Origin: Bradyrhizobium jicamae
Lineage (GTDB): Bacteria > Pseudomonadota > Alphaproteobacteria > Rhizobiales > Xanthobacteraceae
Length of the DNA stretch: 42,054 nt
Direction: 5' to 3'
Assembly (NCBI RefSeq): GCF_001440395.1
Contig: NZ_LLXZ01000167.1
Coordinates: 1-42,054, forward strand
Of the stretch, positions 24,648 through 33,371 are shown piece after piece. The notes beneath the pieces were generated by a model that was not told where the DNA came from, searched no databases, and was given only the letters and a program-made list of their open reading frames with translations. Position numbers and translations under genes: made by a program. Numbering within the stretch: the stretch's first letter is position 1; the number at the start of each line of letters is the position of its first letter.

Positions 24648-25141
24648 GATCGACAGGGCGTCCGATTTGGCGCATCCGAATACTAAATGCGGGTTGGCCC
24701 AGGGCAAAATTTCCAATACGCGCTTTCGGCCAATGTCCACTTGTTCGGGTCATCACCGGAAGTCGAGCGGCACCCTACCCGCTTTGGCTCCTCCCCCGGA
24801 AGCCGACATCCACGGACATCACAGCCAAGTCTGTTTGGGAGCAAAGCTGACGTTTTCGAGCCGATGCGGTAAGACTTTCCATTGCCCACAAGCACTGCTT
24901 CGGCGCAAAATCGCGAACGAACGCGCGTCAATTGCGGGCATCCTTTATCGCTTCAATCTAGTGATACCCGGCCTTGGAGCGACGCCGCAGTTTGGCAGCA
25001 GCGACTCATACGCTTGGAACGGTAACGTGCTGATCACCGTCTCCGGCCACAGTCGGCAAAGACGTGGAAAGTGCAACGAGATGCGGTCTCGTGACGGTAG
25101 GCTCGAACTGGAATAGCATCAACCAATTCGGGGAGGCGACC
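24648..25141. other. 494-bp gap without a convincing gene
   Basis: A long frame crosses this stretch (24667-25116), but its Cys/His/Arg-rich product and codon use do not look coding. The lower-GC text around 24700-24900 reminds me of degenerate intergenic repeats seen in Bradyrhizobium, though I cannot define its ends. The right end carries GGGGAGG (25131-25137), the ribosome site of the HD-domain gene. Confidence 0.35.
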
Positions 25142-25996
25142 ATGTTCAATCCCACCCAAATTGTCATCCAGGCATTTATCGAGGAGCTTCGAAAGGCGTA
25201 CGTTCAAAGCTATGGCGTCCTAGAGCCGGCCTATCCGGATATCATTGCTTTCGTGGGGCGCCTCGCTTTAGAGAACATCGCCGACAGCGATGCGGGCTAC
25301 CACGATATGAACCACACCATAATGGTGACACTTGTGGGCCAGGAGATTTTGCGCGGGAAGCATACCAAGGAGGGCGGCGTTACGCCGCGCGATTGGCTCC
25401 ACTTTGTTATTTCGCTTCTTTGTCACGACATTGGCTATGTACGGGGGGTATGCCGAGGCGATCAGGAGGGGAAATATGTCTGCAACGAAAAAGGTGACCT
25501 AGTGCATATCCCCCCAGGGGCAACCGATGCATCGATGACTCCCTATCATGTCACGCGGTCGAAACTCTTTGTCAGTGAGCGCTTTGGGAAAGCGAGCTTG
25601 ACACACATCGATACGCTCGAAATCCAAGCCAATATCGAGCACACGAGATTTCCGGTACCTGATCACGAACAGCACGCCAGTACGGCAGACTATCCCGGCT
25701 TGCTTAGAGCGGCGGATTTGATCGGACAATTGGCCGACATCAACTATCTGCGCAAGACTTCGGCATTGTTCGCAGAATTTCGCGAAACAGGCGTTAGTGA
25801 GAAACTCGGCTATCAAAGTTCTGACGATCTACGGGCAGCCTATCCGTCGTTCTTTTGGAAGGCTGTCCGTCCCTATATCGGCGATGCACTTAGGTATCTG
25901 CGGGTCACGCAGGAAGGTAAGCAGTGGATCGCCAATCTTTACGCCCACGTGTTTTCGGAGGAGCATCGCGGAGCGCTCGGGGCCCAGCATATTTGA
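25142..25996 (+). CDS. HD-domain metal-dependent phosphohydrolase
   Basis: A 284-residue cytoplasmic protein. Metal-ligand signatures of the HD/PDEase fold appear in order: H54-DMN-H58 (YHDMNHTIMV), H95-D96 (LLCHDIGYVRG), a later His in IEHTRFP (about 190), and an Asp in LLRAADLIGQLAD. The arrangement resembles class I cyclic-nucleotide phosphodiesterases and related HD proteins more than (p)ppGpp or HD-GYP enzymes. The start is chosen for the GGGGAGG ribosome site; the frame itself opens earlier. Codon use is somewhat less GC-biased than neighbours (for example tatcccggcttgcttagagc). It stands alone. The substrate is unknown; cyclic nucleotides are possible. Confidence 0.78.
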   Translation: MFNPTQIVIQAFIEELRKAYVQSYGVLEPAYPDIIAFVGRLALENIADSDAGYHDMNHTIMVTLVGQEILRGKHTKEGGVTPRDWLHFVISLLCHDIGYVRGVCRGDQEGKYVCNEKGDLVHIPPGATDASMTPYHVTRSKLFVSERFGKASLTHIDTLEIQANIEHTRFPVPDHEQHASTADYPGLLRAADLIGQLADINYLRKTSALFAEFRETGVSEKLGYQSSDDLRAAYPSFFWKAVRPYIGDALRYLRVTQEGKQWIANLYAHVFSEEHRGALGAQHI

Positions 25997-26178
25997 CGAC
26001 GTTGACCAGGTGCGCCCGAGGCACCCAAGTCGCGATGGTCGCCGGTAGAGTCCTGGACTTGACGGACTCGCCATTGACTTAAATCGACTCGGTTTTACCT
26101 TTTGGGGCACACCATGTCCGCTGTCGCGGGCAAGGCACGGAAGCGAAATTGCCGTGGGACTCCAGCACAGGAGCTTTC

Positions 26179-27069
26179 ATGCGTTTTGCGATCGGTGACG
26201 CGACCGTCGACATCATCGTCGATGATGACGATTTTGGACTTCCACTTTCGGAGTTCCTGCCCGGAGCCGATCCGGAATTGCTTGAGAGACATCGCGGCAC
26301 ACTGGAGCCCGACTTTCTCGATCGTGCCAGAGATCTGGCCAGGTTTGCCATTCAGAGCTTCGTCTTTCGAGCAGGCGGAAAAACCCTGCTGATCGACAGT
26401 TGCATCGGCGATCACAAGGACATTCCCGAAATCCCGGCCTGGCATCAGCGGCGCGGGAGTGGTTTTCTCGATCGCTTGCGGCAAAGCGGCGTCGATCCCG
26501 CCGAAGTCGATCTGGTGCTCTGCACCCACCTGCATGTCGATCACGTCGGCTGGAATACGCGGCAAGACAATGGCCACTGGGAGCCGACCTTTCCCAACGC
26601 GCGCTATCTGTTCGGTCGCCGCGAGCTTGCCGACTGGATGACGCAACACGATACCGGTCGCGCGTTGCCGATTCATGCCCGGGCCCTTGAGCAGAGCGTC
26701 ATTCCGATCGTCGAAGCGGGCAAGGCCGATCTGGTCGACGACGGCCATGAACTCGGTCCAGGCCTGCAGCTCGCGCCGCTGCCGGGCCATACCAGCGGCC
26801 AGATGGGGCTCGTCGTGAACTATGCCCGGGATCGCGCGATCTTCTGTGGGGATGCCGTGCACCACCCGTTGCAGGTTTTTCAGCCTGACCTGTCGACATC
26901 GACCTGTGTCGATCAGAAGCTGGCAGCCGAGACACGCAAGAAGATCCTTGCGGAGGCTGCCGACAGCGGCCGGCTCGTGGTGCCGGCGCATTTTCGTGGC
27001 TCGCGTTGCGCGCATATTCACGCGAATGGCAGGGGCTACGCGCCGGTGTTTGGACACGGACTGCGATAA
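26179..27069 (+). CDS. Metallo-beta-lactamase-fold hydrolase, lactonase-like
   Basis: A 296-residue protein with the MBL zinc motif H117-L-H119-V-D121-H122 (CTHLHVDHVGW), then PLPGHTSGQMGLVV (third His), FCGDAVHHP (bridging Asp) and VPAHFRG (last His). The spacing and the PGHTSGQMG block fit the group containing N-acyl-homoserine lactonases (AttM/AiiA-like), other lactonases and related esterases. ATG 26179 follows CAGGAG. The location upstream of a Baeyer-Villiger monooxygenase, whose products are esters or lactones, makes lactone hydrolysis attractive, though the 138-bp gap means cotranscription is not certain. Confidence 0.85.
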   Translation: MRFAIGDATVDIIVDDDDFGLPLSEFLPGADPELLERHRGTLEPDFLDRARDLARFAIQSFVFRAGGKTLLIDSCIGDHKDIPEIPAWHQRRGSGFLDRLRQSGVDPAEVDLVLCTHLHVDHVGWNTRQDNGHWEPTFPNARYLFGRRELADWMTQHDTGRALPIHARALEQSVIPIVEAGKADLVDDGHELGPGLQLAPLPGHTSGQMGLVVNYARDRAIFCGDAVHHPLQVFQPDLSTSTCVDQKLAAETRKKILAEAADSGRLVVPAHFRGSRCAHIHANGRGYAPVFGHGLR

Positions 27070-27207
27070 GCCCGGGCGCTGAACACTCGCTCAGCATAGG
27101 TGCCATTCGTGACGCGGCGACTGTCTCGCTTGCCGACCTCCGTACAGCCGCCCTAATCTTGCGAGCGGAAACGCGACCAAGAAATATGCAGAGGGAACCG
27201 AACGTCC

Positions 27208-28944
27208 ATGGCTCAGGCGAGTGCAGCGCATCCTTCCGAAATCGAGGTTTTCGACGCCGTCGTGGTCGGCGCGGGCTTTGCCGGACTGTACATGCTGCAT
27301 CGGTTGCGAGAGCTCGGATTCACGGCACGGGTCTATGAAGCCGGCGGCGGCGTTGGCGGGACGTGGTACTGGAACCGCTATCCCGGCGCCCGCTGCGATG
27401 TCGAGAGCCTGCAGTATTCCTTCTCGTTCTCGGAGGAGCTGGACCAGGAGTGGAACTGGTCGGAGAAGTATTCGCCGCAGCCGGAAATCCTCGCTTACGC
27501 CAACCACGTCGCCGACCGCTTCGACCTGCGCAGCCAGATCGTGTTCGATACCCGCGTCACGGCGGCAACATTCAACGAGGATACCGATAGCTGGCTGATC
27601 GAGACCGATCGCGGCGACCGGGTCACGGCCAAATTCTTCATCATGGCGGTCGGCTGCCTGTCGGCGCCGAACCGTCCCGCCTTCGACGGCATGGAGGATT
27701 TCCGCGGACCGATCTATCACACCGGCGAATGGCCACACGAGGGCGTCGACTTCACGGACTTGCGCGTCGGCGTCATCGGCACCGGCTCGTCCGCAATCCA
27801 GTCGATCCCGATCATCGCGCGACAGGCATCAGAACTCACCGTGTTCCAGCGCACCGCGACCTGGTCGGTGCCGGCGTGGAACGAGGCGCTGTCGGCAGAA
27901 TATTTGAAGGAAGCCAAGGCGCATTATCCGGAATTGCGCGCAAAGGCACGCGCTCGACCGACCGGCTTCTATTTCCCGTTCAACCTCCAGCCTGCGCTGG
28001 AGGCGAACGCAGAGGAGCGGCAGCAACAATATGAAGCGGCGTGGCAGCGCGGCGGGCTTCCCTTTCTCGGCGCCTACGGCGACCTGCTGTTCGAAAAGTC
28101 GGCCAACGACACCATCGCCGAATTCGCGCGACAGAAGATCCGCAGCATCGTCAGGGATCCCGCGACCGCGGAGTTGCTGTGCCCGCAGAATGTGTTCGGC
28201 TGCAAGCGGCTCTGCGTCGATACCGATTACTTCGCAACCTACAACTTGCCGCATGTGAAGCTGGTCGATGTGTCGAGGACGCCGATCGAGCGCTTCACCC
28301 GCGACGGCATCGTGGTGGATGGCACTGCGTACGAGGTCGACGCGATTGTTTCCGCGACCGGCTTTGCCGCCATGACCGGCTCATTCGACAAGATTGCAAT
28401 AACCGGCCGCGGCGGCCGCACGCTCGCCGAGAAGTGGCGCGCCGGCCCCCGTGCCTATCTCGGCCTCGCCTCGGCAGGCTTTCCGAATCTTTTCATGATC
28501 ACCGGTCCCGGCAGCCCGTCGGTGCTGGCCAGCATGATCCAGGCGATCGAGCAGCATGTCGACTGGCTAGCCGATTGCCTCAGCCACATGCGCGACGTCG
28601 GCGCCCGCAGCATCGAACCGCTGCAGGCCGACGAGGATGCCTGGGTGACGCATGTCAACGACGTCTCGACGGTTTCCCTGCGTTCGACCTGCAGCTCCTG
28701 GTATGTCGGCACCAACATTGCCGGGCGTCCGCGCGTGTTCATGCCCTATATCGGCGGCTTTCCGATCTATGTGCAGAAGTGCAATGAGGTGATGAACAAC
28801 GCCTATGAAGGCTTTGTGCTGAAGGGTACGCGCCTGGGCAATACGCCCCCGCAGGTGCACTTCACCGCGCGCTGGCAGGTGCCGCTCGATATCGAGGTGA
28901 TTTCACCGGCCGCTGTGGCTGCGAAGCGCGTACCCGTCGTTTGA
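27208..28944 (+). CDS. Baeyer-Villiger flavin monooxygenase (cyclohexanone-monooxygenase-like)
   Basis: A 578-residue class B flavoprotein that converts ketones to esters or lactones with NADPH and O2. It has the FAD Rossmann motif VGAGFAGLYML, the flanking block GGVGGTWYWNRYPGARCDVE, and the BVMO fingerprint F165-RG-PIY-H171-TGE-W175. The NADPH Rossmann motif is VIGTGSSAIQSIP, and the C-terminal block is ATGFAAMTGSF. All fingerprint positions (FxGxxxHxxxW) are intact. Length is typical of type I enzymes, with an extended N-terminus of about 14 residues. ATG 27208 has AGAGGG 12 bases upstream, a slightly long spacing. The substrate is unknown; the preceding lactonase-like gene suggests a cyclic or aliphatic ketone route. 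Confidence 0.92.
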   Translation: MAQASAAHPSEIEVFDAVVVGAGFAGLYMLHRLRELGFTARVYEAGGGVGGTWYWNRYPGARCDVESLQYSFSFSEELDQEWNWSEKYSPQPEILAYANHVADRFDLRSQIVFDTRVTAATFNEDTDSWLIETDRGDRVTAKFFIMAVGCLSAPNRPAFDGMEDFRGPIYHTGEWPHEGVDFTDLRVGVIGTGSSAIQSIPIIARQASELTVFQRTATWSVPAWNEALSAEYLKEAKAHYPELRAKARARPTGFYFPFNLQPALEANAEERQQQYEAAWQRGGLPFLGAYGDLLFEKSANDTIAEFARQKIRSIVRDPATAELLCPQNVFGCKRLCVDTDYFATYNLPHVKLVDVSRTPIERFTRDGIVVDGTAYEVDAIVSATGFAAMTGSFDKIAITGRGGRTLAEKWRAGPRAYLGLASAGFPNLFMITGPGSPSVLASMIQAIEQHVDWLADCLSHMRDVGARSIEPLQADEDAWVTHVNDVSTVSLRSTCSSWYVGTNIAGRPRVFMPYIGGFPIYVQKCNEVMNNAYEGFVLKGTRLGNTPPQVHFTARWQVPLDIEVISPAAVAAKRVPVV

Positions 28945-29092
28945 GCCATCGGCCAGGAACAACGCTGAAGGAAACGGACATGAACCGTTGCCCCCTTGCG
29001 ACATACTGGCAATCGGCTGGTTCCACATCGGCGTTCCGTCTGACGTCCTCATGCCGTATCATCGGCCCATCCGACACCTCCCGGTTTCGCCG

Positions 29093-30004
29093 ATGGCCTT
29101 CTCGCTGCGCCAGCTCCAGTATTTCGTTGCGGTCGCGGAAAACGGCTCGGTATCCTCGGCGTCACATATCCTCTGCATCTCGCAATCGACCGTCACGGAA
29201 GCGCTGCGCGAGCTGGAGCTCGATCTCGGCTTCCGGCTGCTCGACCGTCACGCCCGCGGCGCCGATCTCACGCTGAAGGGCCAGTATTTCCTGCGCCACG
29301 CGCGGAAAATCCTCGCCGATGTCGCCGATGCCCGCCGTGCCCTGGGAGATGGCGAGGCGATGACGCTGTCAGCACCGCTCTCGGTCGGCGTCACGCCGCT
29401 GGTGGCCAGCTATGTCTATTCCGACCTGCTCGCCCGCTTCCGCCGCGCCTTCCCGAATGTCGCGATCGAGGCGGTCGAGGACGCGGCGGATTATCTGGAG
29501 CATCTGCTGGTTGGAGGCGAACTCGATGTCGCCGTCATTGTGCTGCCGCCCGGCCGCCGCCCTTCGGCGCTGCACACCGAGCCGATCGAGGTCTCGCCCT
29601 ATCGGGTCTGGCTGCCGCTTGGCCATCCGGCGAGTGCGGATGAGCGCGTCAGCCTGCGCGACCTTGCCGGCGAACCCCATGTGCTGCTGACCGTCGACGA
29701 GATCGCCGAAGCCTCGGAAATCATCTGGCGCCGGCTCGGCATCCGCCCGCCGGTCGCCTTCCGCACCCGCTCCGTTGAGGCGGTACGCGGCCTCGTCGCG
29801 ACCGGGTGCGGCGTCGCCGTGCTGCCGGACCTCACCTACCGCCCGTGGTCCCTGGAAGGCGACAAGATCGAGGCCCGCGCGCTGGTGGAAGAACTGCCAG
29901 CGATCGAGGTCGTGACAGCCTGGCGGCGCGGCTCACCGCTCTCGCCTGCCGCCGCCGGCTTCCTCTCGATCGCCGCGACACGACATGGCGGGCGGACGCG
30001 GTGA
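29093..30004 (+). CDS. LysR-family transcriptional regulator
   Basis: A 303-residue protein with LysR HTH residues 1-62 (MAFSLRQLQYFVAVAENGSV, then ILCISQSTVTEALRELELDL and LLDRHARGADLT) and an effector-binding domain (LSVGVTPLVASYVYSDLLAR, then EDAADYLEHLLVGGELDVAV). ATG 29093 matches the usual LysR start; an in-frame ATG at 29051 would add 14 residues. Neither has a good ribosome site. It lies upstream of, and in the same direction as, the polyamine-type transporter operon, and downstream of the Baeyer-Villiger monooxygenase, so it could control either. The position just before the transporter promoter favours the transporter. Confidence 0.86.
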   Translation: MAFSLRQLQYFVAVAENGSVSSASHILCISQSTVTEALRELELDLGFRLLDRHARGADLTLKGQYFLRHARKILADVADARRALGDGEAMTLSAPLSVGVTPLVASYVYSDLLARFRRAFPNVAIEAVEDAADYLEHLLVGGELDVAVIVLPPGRRPSALHTEPIEVSPYRVWLPLGHPASADERVSLRDLAGEPHVLLTVDEIAEASEIIWRRLGIRPPVAFRTRSVEAVRGLVATGCGVAVLPDLTYRPWSLEGDKIEARALVEELPAIEVVTAWRRGSPLSPAAAGFLSIAATRHGGRTR

Positions 30005-30094
30005 AGCCCCCTGCCCCCGCAATGACGGAGGCCAATGGACCTGCCTGTCTTCCACTCATCGGTTTTTCCGATTCCTCGCTTCTCATCTTTGGTG

Positions 30095-30110
30095 TGGCGC
30101 GATTGTCGCC
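30095..30110 (+). promoter_or_regulatory. Sigma-54-like promoter candidate
   Basis: TGGCGCGATTGTCGCC keeps the essential GG-N10-GC spacing of -24/-12 promoters and 10-11 of the wider consensus bases, about 60 bp upstream of the binding-protein gene. A nitrogen-responsive promoter would suit amine uptake. Such matches also occur by chance in GC-rich DNA, and no enhancer-binding protein gene is nearby. Confidence 0.28.
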
Positions 30111-30170
30111 GTAGCGTCAGACTTCGCGTCAAAGGGCTGCAACCCGCCCTGCAGAACGGAGGGAACTGTC

Positions 30171-31325
30171 ATGCGCGTCCAACATCTGCTGGCGCTCGTC
30201 GCTTGCGGCTCGCTCAGCTTCCAGCCGGCGTTCGCCGCCGAGAAGACCTCCATCGATAAAGGCGAAGGCTCGGTCGATATCGTCGCATGGCCGGGCTATA
30301 TCGAGCGCGGCGACACAAAGAAGGACTTTGACTGGGTCACGGATTTCGAGAAGAAGACCGGCTGCAAGGTCAATGTGAAGACCGCCGGCACTTCGGACGA
30401 GATGGTCGCGTTGATGAACGAGGGCGGCTTCGATCTCGTCACCGCTTCTGGCGACGCCTCGCTGCGCCTCATCGCCGGCAAAAAGGTCGCGCCCATCAAC
30501 ACCAAGCTGATCAAGAGCTGGAACAGCATCGATCCGCGCCTTCAGAAAGCGCCCTGGCACACGGTGAACGGCGAGCACTATGGCGTGCCCTATCAGTGGG
30601 GCTCCAACGTGCTGATGTACCGCAGCGACGTGTTCAAGGAAGCGCCGAACAGCTGGGCCGTCGTGTTCCAGGAAACGACGCTGCCGGACGGCAAGTCGAA
30701 CAAGGGCCGCGTGCAGGCCTTCGACGGCCCGATCTACATCGCCGACGCCGCGCTGTATCTGATGACGCACAAACCCGAGCTCGGCATCAAGGACCCCTAC
30801 GAGCTGACCGAGGTCCAGTACAAGGCGGCGCTCGAACTGCTGCGCGGCCAGCGCAAGATTGTGCAGCGCTATTGGCACGATCCCATGGTGCAGATCGACG
30901 ACTTCACCAATGAAGGCGTGGTCGCCTCCTCCTCGTGGCCGTTCCAGGTCAATCTGCTGAACAGCCAGAAGAAGCCGGTTTCCTCGACCGTTCCCAAGGA
31001 GGGCGCCACGGGCTGGGCCGACACCACCATGTTGCATGTCGACGCAAAGCATCCGAACTGCGCGTACATGTGGATGGAGCATTCGATCGACCCGAAGGTG
31101 CAGGGCGACCTGGCGGCGTGGTTCGGCTCAGTGCCGTCGGTTCTTGCGGCGTGCAAAGGAAACGCGCTCCTGACGGACGACGGCTGCAAGACCAACGGCG
31201 CCGGGAATTTCGAGAAGATCCATTTCTGGCGCACCCCGGTCGCCAAATGTGCGACGCAAAGCGCGGGGTGCGTGCCCTATTATCGCTGGGTGTCGGACTA
31301 CATAGCGGTGCTCGGAGGGAGGTAG
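30171..31325 (+). CDS. ydcS: Periplasmic substrate-binding protein of a polyamine-type ABC transporter (YdcS-like)
   Basis: A 384-residue exported protein: signal peptide MRVQHLLALVACGSLSFQPA with cleavage after AFA-A, then a PotD/SBP_bac-type fold. Recognisable blocks are GSVDIVAWPGYIERGDTKKD, FEKKTGCKVNVKTAGTSDEM, GVPYQWGSNVLMYRSDVF and a C-terminal GCVPYYRWVSDYIAV. These fit the YdcS branch rather than PotD itself. ATG 30171 has GGAGGG six bases upstream. It heads the operon ydcS-T-U-V-W. It would bind putrescine or a related amine for import; in E. coli YdcS has also been linked to polyhydroxybutyrate synthesis. A stem-loop directly after the stop may keep this message more abundant than the rest. 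Confidence 0.88.
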   Translation: MRVQHLLALVACGSLSFQPAFAAEKTSIDKGEGSVDIVAWPGYIERGDTKKDFDWVTDFEKKTGCKVNVKTAGTSDEMVALMNEGGFDLVTASGDASLRLIAGKKVAPINTKLIKSWNSIDPRLQKAPWHTVNGEHYGVPYQWGSNVLMYRSDVFKEAPNSWAVVFQETTLPDGKSNKGRVQAFDGPIYIADAALYLMTHKPELGIKDPYELTEVQYKAALELLRGQRKIVQRYWHDPMVQIDDFTNEGVVASSSWPFQVNLLNSQKKPVSSTVPKEGATGWADTTMLHVDAKHPNCAYMWMEHSIDPKVQGDLAAWFGSVPSVLAACKGNALLTDDGCKTNGAGNFEKIHFWRTPVAKCATQSAGCVPYYRWVSDYIAVLGGR

Positions 31326-31344
31326 GCTCGCGCAAGCGCGAGCC
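31325..31344 (+). promoter_or_regulatory. Intercistronic stem-loop between binding-protein and ATPase genes
   Basis: GGCTCGCG (31325-31332) and CGCGAGCC (31337-31344) form a perfect 8-bp stem with a 4-nt loop in the 28-bp gap between ydcS and the ATPase gene. There is no T-run, so it is more likely an mRNA-stabilising or processing element, or a weak attenuator. Such elements commonly raise binding-protein levels over membrane components. Confidence 0.5.
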
Positions 31345-31353
31345 CACGATCCG

Positions 31354-32400
31354 ATGCACGCCAACATCGACCCCGCCCTGGCAATCGCTGCCGTCCGCTT
31401 CGCGGGCGTGGTGCGGCACTTCGGAGCGGTGAAGGCGGTGGATGGCGTCGACCTCTCCATCCTGCCGGGAGAGTTCTTCGCCATGCTCGGCCCCTCCGGC
31501 TCCGGCAAGACGACGTGCCTGCGCCTCATCGCCGGCTTCGAGCAGCCGGACGCCGGCCATATCGAAATTTTCGGCGAAAAGGTCGAGGGCCTGCCGCCCT
31601 ATCGGCGCGCGGTGAACACCGTGTTCCAGGACTACGCGCTGTTCCCGCATCTTTCGGTCGGTGACAACGTCGCCTACGGCTTGCGCGTCCGTGGCGTCGG
31701 CCGTGCCGAGCGTGACAAGCAGGCGCGCGAGGCCCTGGCCATGGTGAAGCTCACCGGCATGGAGAGCCGCCGCCCGGCACAGCTCTCCGGCGGACAGCGC
31801 CAGCGCGTCGCACTCGCCCGCGCCCTCATCGTGCGTCCCAAGGTGCTGCTGCTCGACGAGCCGTTGGGCGCGCTGGACCTCAAGCTGCGCGAAGAGATGC
31901 AGCTCGAGCTGAAGGGCCTGCAACGCACGCTTGGCCTCAGCTTCGTCTTCGTCACCCACGATCAGGGCGAAGCCCTGTCGATGGCCGACCGCGTCGCAGT
32001 GTTCAACGAAGGGCGCATCGTGCAGGTCGGCCCGCCGGAAGAGGTCTATGAGCGCCCGCGCACCCGTTTCGTTGCGGGCTTCGTAGGCTCGGCCAACGTG
32101 CTGAGCGCTGCAGAGGCGCAAGCGCTTGGTGCCCCGGCCCGTCCGTCGAGCTTGCGGCCGGAGAAGATCGCCCTGATGTCAGCGGGTGCCTCGGCTCCGA
32201 CAGGCGCGGTCGTGCTCGACGCCGCCATCGTCGACGTCTCATACCAGGGGCCGGTGCGTCGCATCACCGCCCGCACGCCCGGGGGCCTCGTGCTGGTCGC
32301 GGCCGTGCCGGCAGGACAAGCCGGAGCGATCGAGCGCGGCGGGCCGGTGAGATTGGCCGTGCGGTCTGACGCCCTTCAGCCGATGGAGAGCGAAGAATGA
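31354..32400 (+). CDS. ydcT: ABC transporter ATPase, polyamine type (YdcT/PotA-like)
   Basis: A 348-residue ATPase. Walker A is GPSGSGKT (46-53), the Q-loop is VFQDYALFPHLSV (Q92), the signature is LSGGQRQR (144-151), Walker B is LLLDEP (165-170) with the D-loop GALD, and the switch His is in FVTHDQGEAL. A C-terminal TOBE domain follows (from about 260: RPSSLRPEKIALMS). It powers uptake through the two following permeases at the cytoplasmic face. Its stop overlaps the ATG of the first permease (ATGA at 32397-32400). The family and role are secure; polyamine specificity is inferred from the operon as a whole. Confidence 0.92.
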   Translation: MHANIDPALAIAAVRFAGVVRHFGAVKAVDGVDLSILPGEFFAMLGPSGSGKTTCLRLIAGFEQPDAGHIEIFGEKVEGLPPYRRAVNTVFQDYALFPHLSVGDNVAYGLRVRGVGRAERDKQAREALAMVKLTGMESRRPAQLSGGQRQRVALARALIVRPKVLLLDEPLGALDLKLREEMQLELKGLQRTLGLSFVFVTHDQGEALSMADRVAVFNEGRIVQVGPPEEVYERPRTRFVAGFVGSANVLSAAEAQALGAPARPSSLRPEKIALMSAGASAPTGAVVLDAAIVDVSYQGPVRRITARTPGGLVLVAAVPAGQAGAIERGGPVRLAVRSDALQPMESEE

Positions 32401-33335
32401 GGGCTCTCGTCGCCGCGCCTCACGAGGGCACCCTGCGCCACCTTTCGGACCTGCTGGTCCGCCGGCATAACCTGCTGGTCCTGATCCTCCTCATGCCTCC
32501 GCTGCTCTGGCTCGGCATGGTCTATCTCGGCAGCCTGTTTGTCTTCCTCGGCCAGTCGATTTTCTCCATCGACGAGTTCGCCGGAACCATTGTGCGCAAG
32601 CCGACGCTCGCGACGCTGGCAGAACTCTTCCACCCGGCCAATTTCGACATACTGATCCGCACCGTCAGCATCGCTGCCGCCGTTACACTGCTCTGCGCCA
32701 TCATCGGCTTTCCGATGGCCTACTACGCCGCGCGCTATGCCGGGCCTCGCGCCAAGGCGGCGTTCTACCTCGCGGTGATGATGCCGCTGTGGTCGAGCTA
32801 TCTGGTCAAGATCTATGGCTGGAAGCTGCTGCTGGCGAAGGAAGGCGCCATCGGCTGGATCGCCGGGCGCCTTGGTCTCGGGCCGGCGCTGGAGGCGTGG
32901 CTGGCGCTCCCGCTTGTCGGCGGGCCTTCGCTCTCGGTCAGCTATACCGGCATGGTCCTGGTGTTCACCTATCTCTGGTTGCCCTTCATGATCCTGCCGA
33001 TGCACGCGGCGCTGGAGCGGGTGCCCAACAGCCTGATCGAGGCAGCGGGCGATCTCGGCGCCAGTCCCGGCCGGACGTTCCGCACCATCATCTTGCCGCT
33101 GGCATTGCCTGGCGTGGTGGCGGGCGCGATCTTCACCTTCTCGCTTACGCTCGGTGACTACATCGTGCCGCAGATCATCGGCACCTCCGCGCTGGTGCTG
33201 GGTCAGGCGGTTTACACGCTGCAAGGCACGGCCGGGAACATCCCGCTGGCGGCGGCTTTCTCGCTGGTGCCGATCCTGGTGATGGCGCTGTTCCTGACGC
33301 TTGCGAAGAAGACGGGAGCATTCGATGCGCTGTGA
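32397..33335 (+). CDS. ydcU: ABC transporter permease, polyamine type (YdcU/PotB-like)
   Basis: A 312-residue inner-membrane protein with about six transmembrane helices, beginning with LLVLILLMPPLLWLGMVYLG. The cytoplasmic EAA loop that contacts the ATPase is EAAGDLGASPGRTFRTIILP (about 218-237), with the conserved G at position 9 of the motif. It starts within the ATPase stop codon, so translation is coupled. With the next gene it forms the heterodimeric membrane channel of a type I importer. The PotB/YdcU assignment rests on order and length. Confidence 0.9.
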   Translation: MRALVAAPHEGTLRHLSDLLVRRHNLLVLILLMPPLLWLGMVYLGSLFVFLGQSIFSIDEFAGTIVRKPTLATLAELFHPANFDILIRTVSIAAAVTLLCAIIGFPMAYYAARYAGPRAKAAFYLAVMMPLWSSYLVKIYGWKLLLAKEGAIGWIAGRLGLGPALEAWLALPLVGGPSLSVSYTGMVLVFTYLWLPFMILPMHAALERVPNSLIEAAGDLGASPGRTFRTIILPLALPGVVAGAIFTFSLTLGDYIVPQIIGTSALVLGQAVYTLQGTAGNIPLAAAFSLVPILVMALFLTLAKKTGAFDAL

Positions 33336-33371
33336 AACGTTCAGGCACTCCGGAAACCCAAGGGGCGCCCC

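Noticed and set aside
24667..25116. 149-codon plus-strand frame in the gap before the HD-domain gene
   Set aside because: Composition is rich in Cys, His, Arg and Ser, codon use is not coding-like, and there is no ribosome site. More likely degenerate intergenic sequence.
28980..29093. Start of the second LysR gene further upstream (TTG 28988)
   Set aside because: The extra residues do not resemble a LysR N-terminus; MAFSLRQLQYF at 29093 fits the family start.
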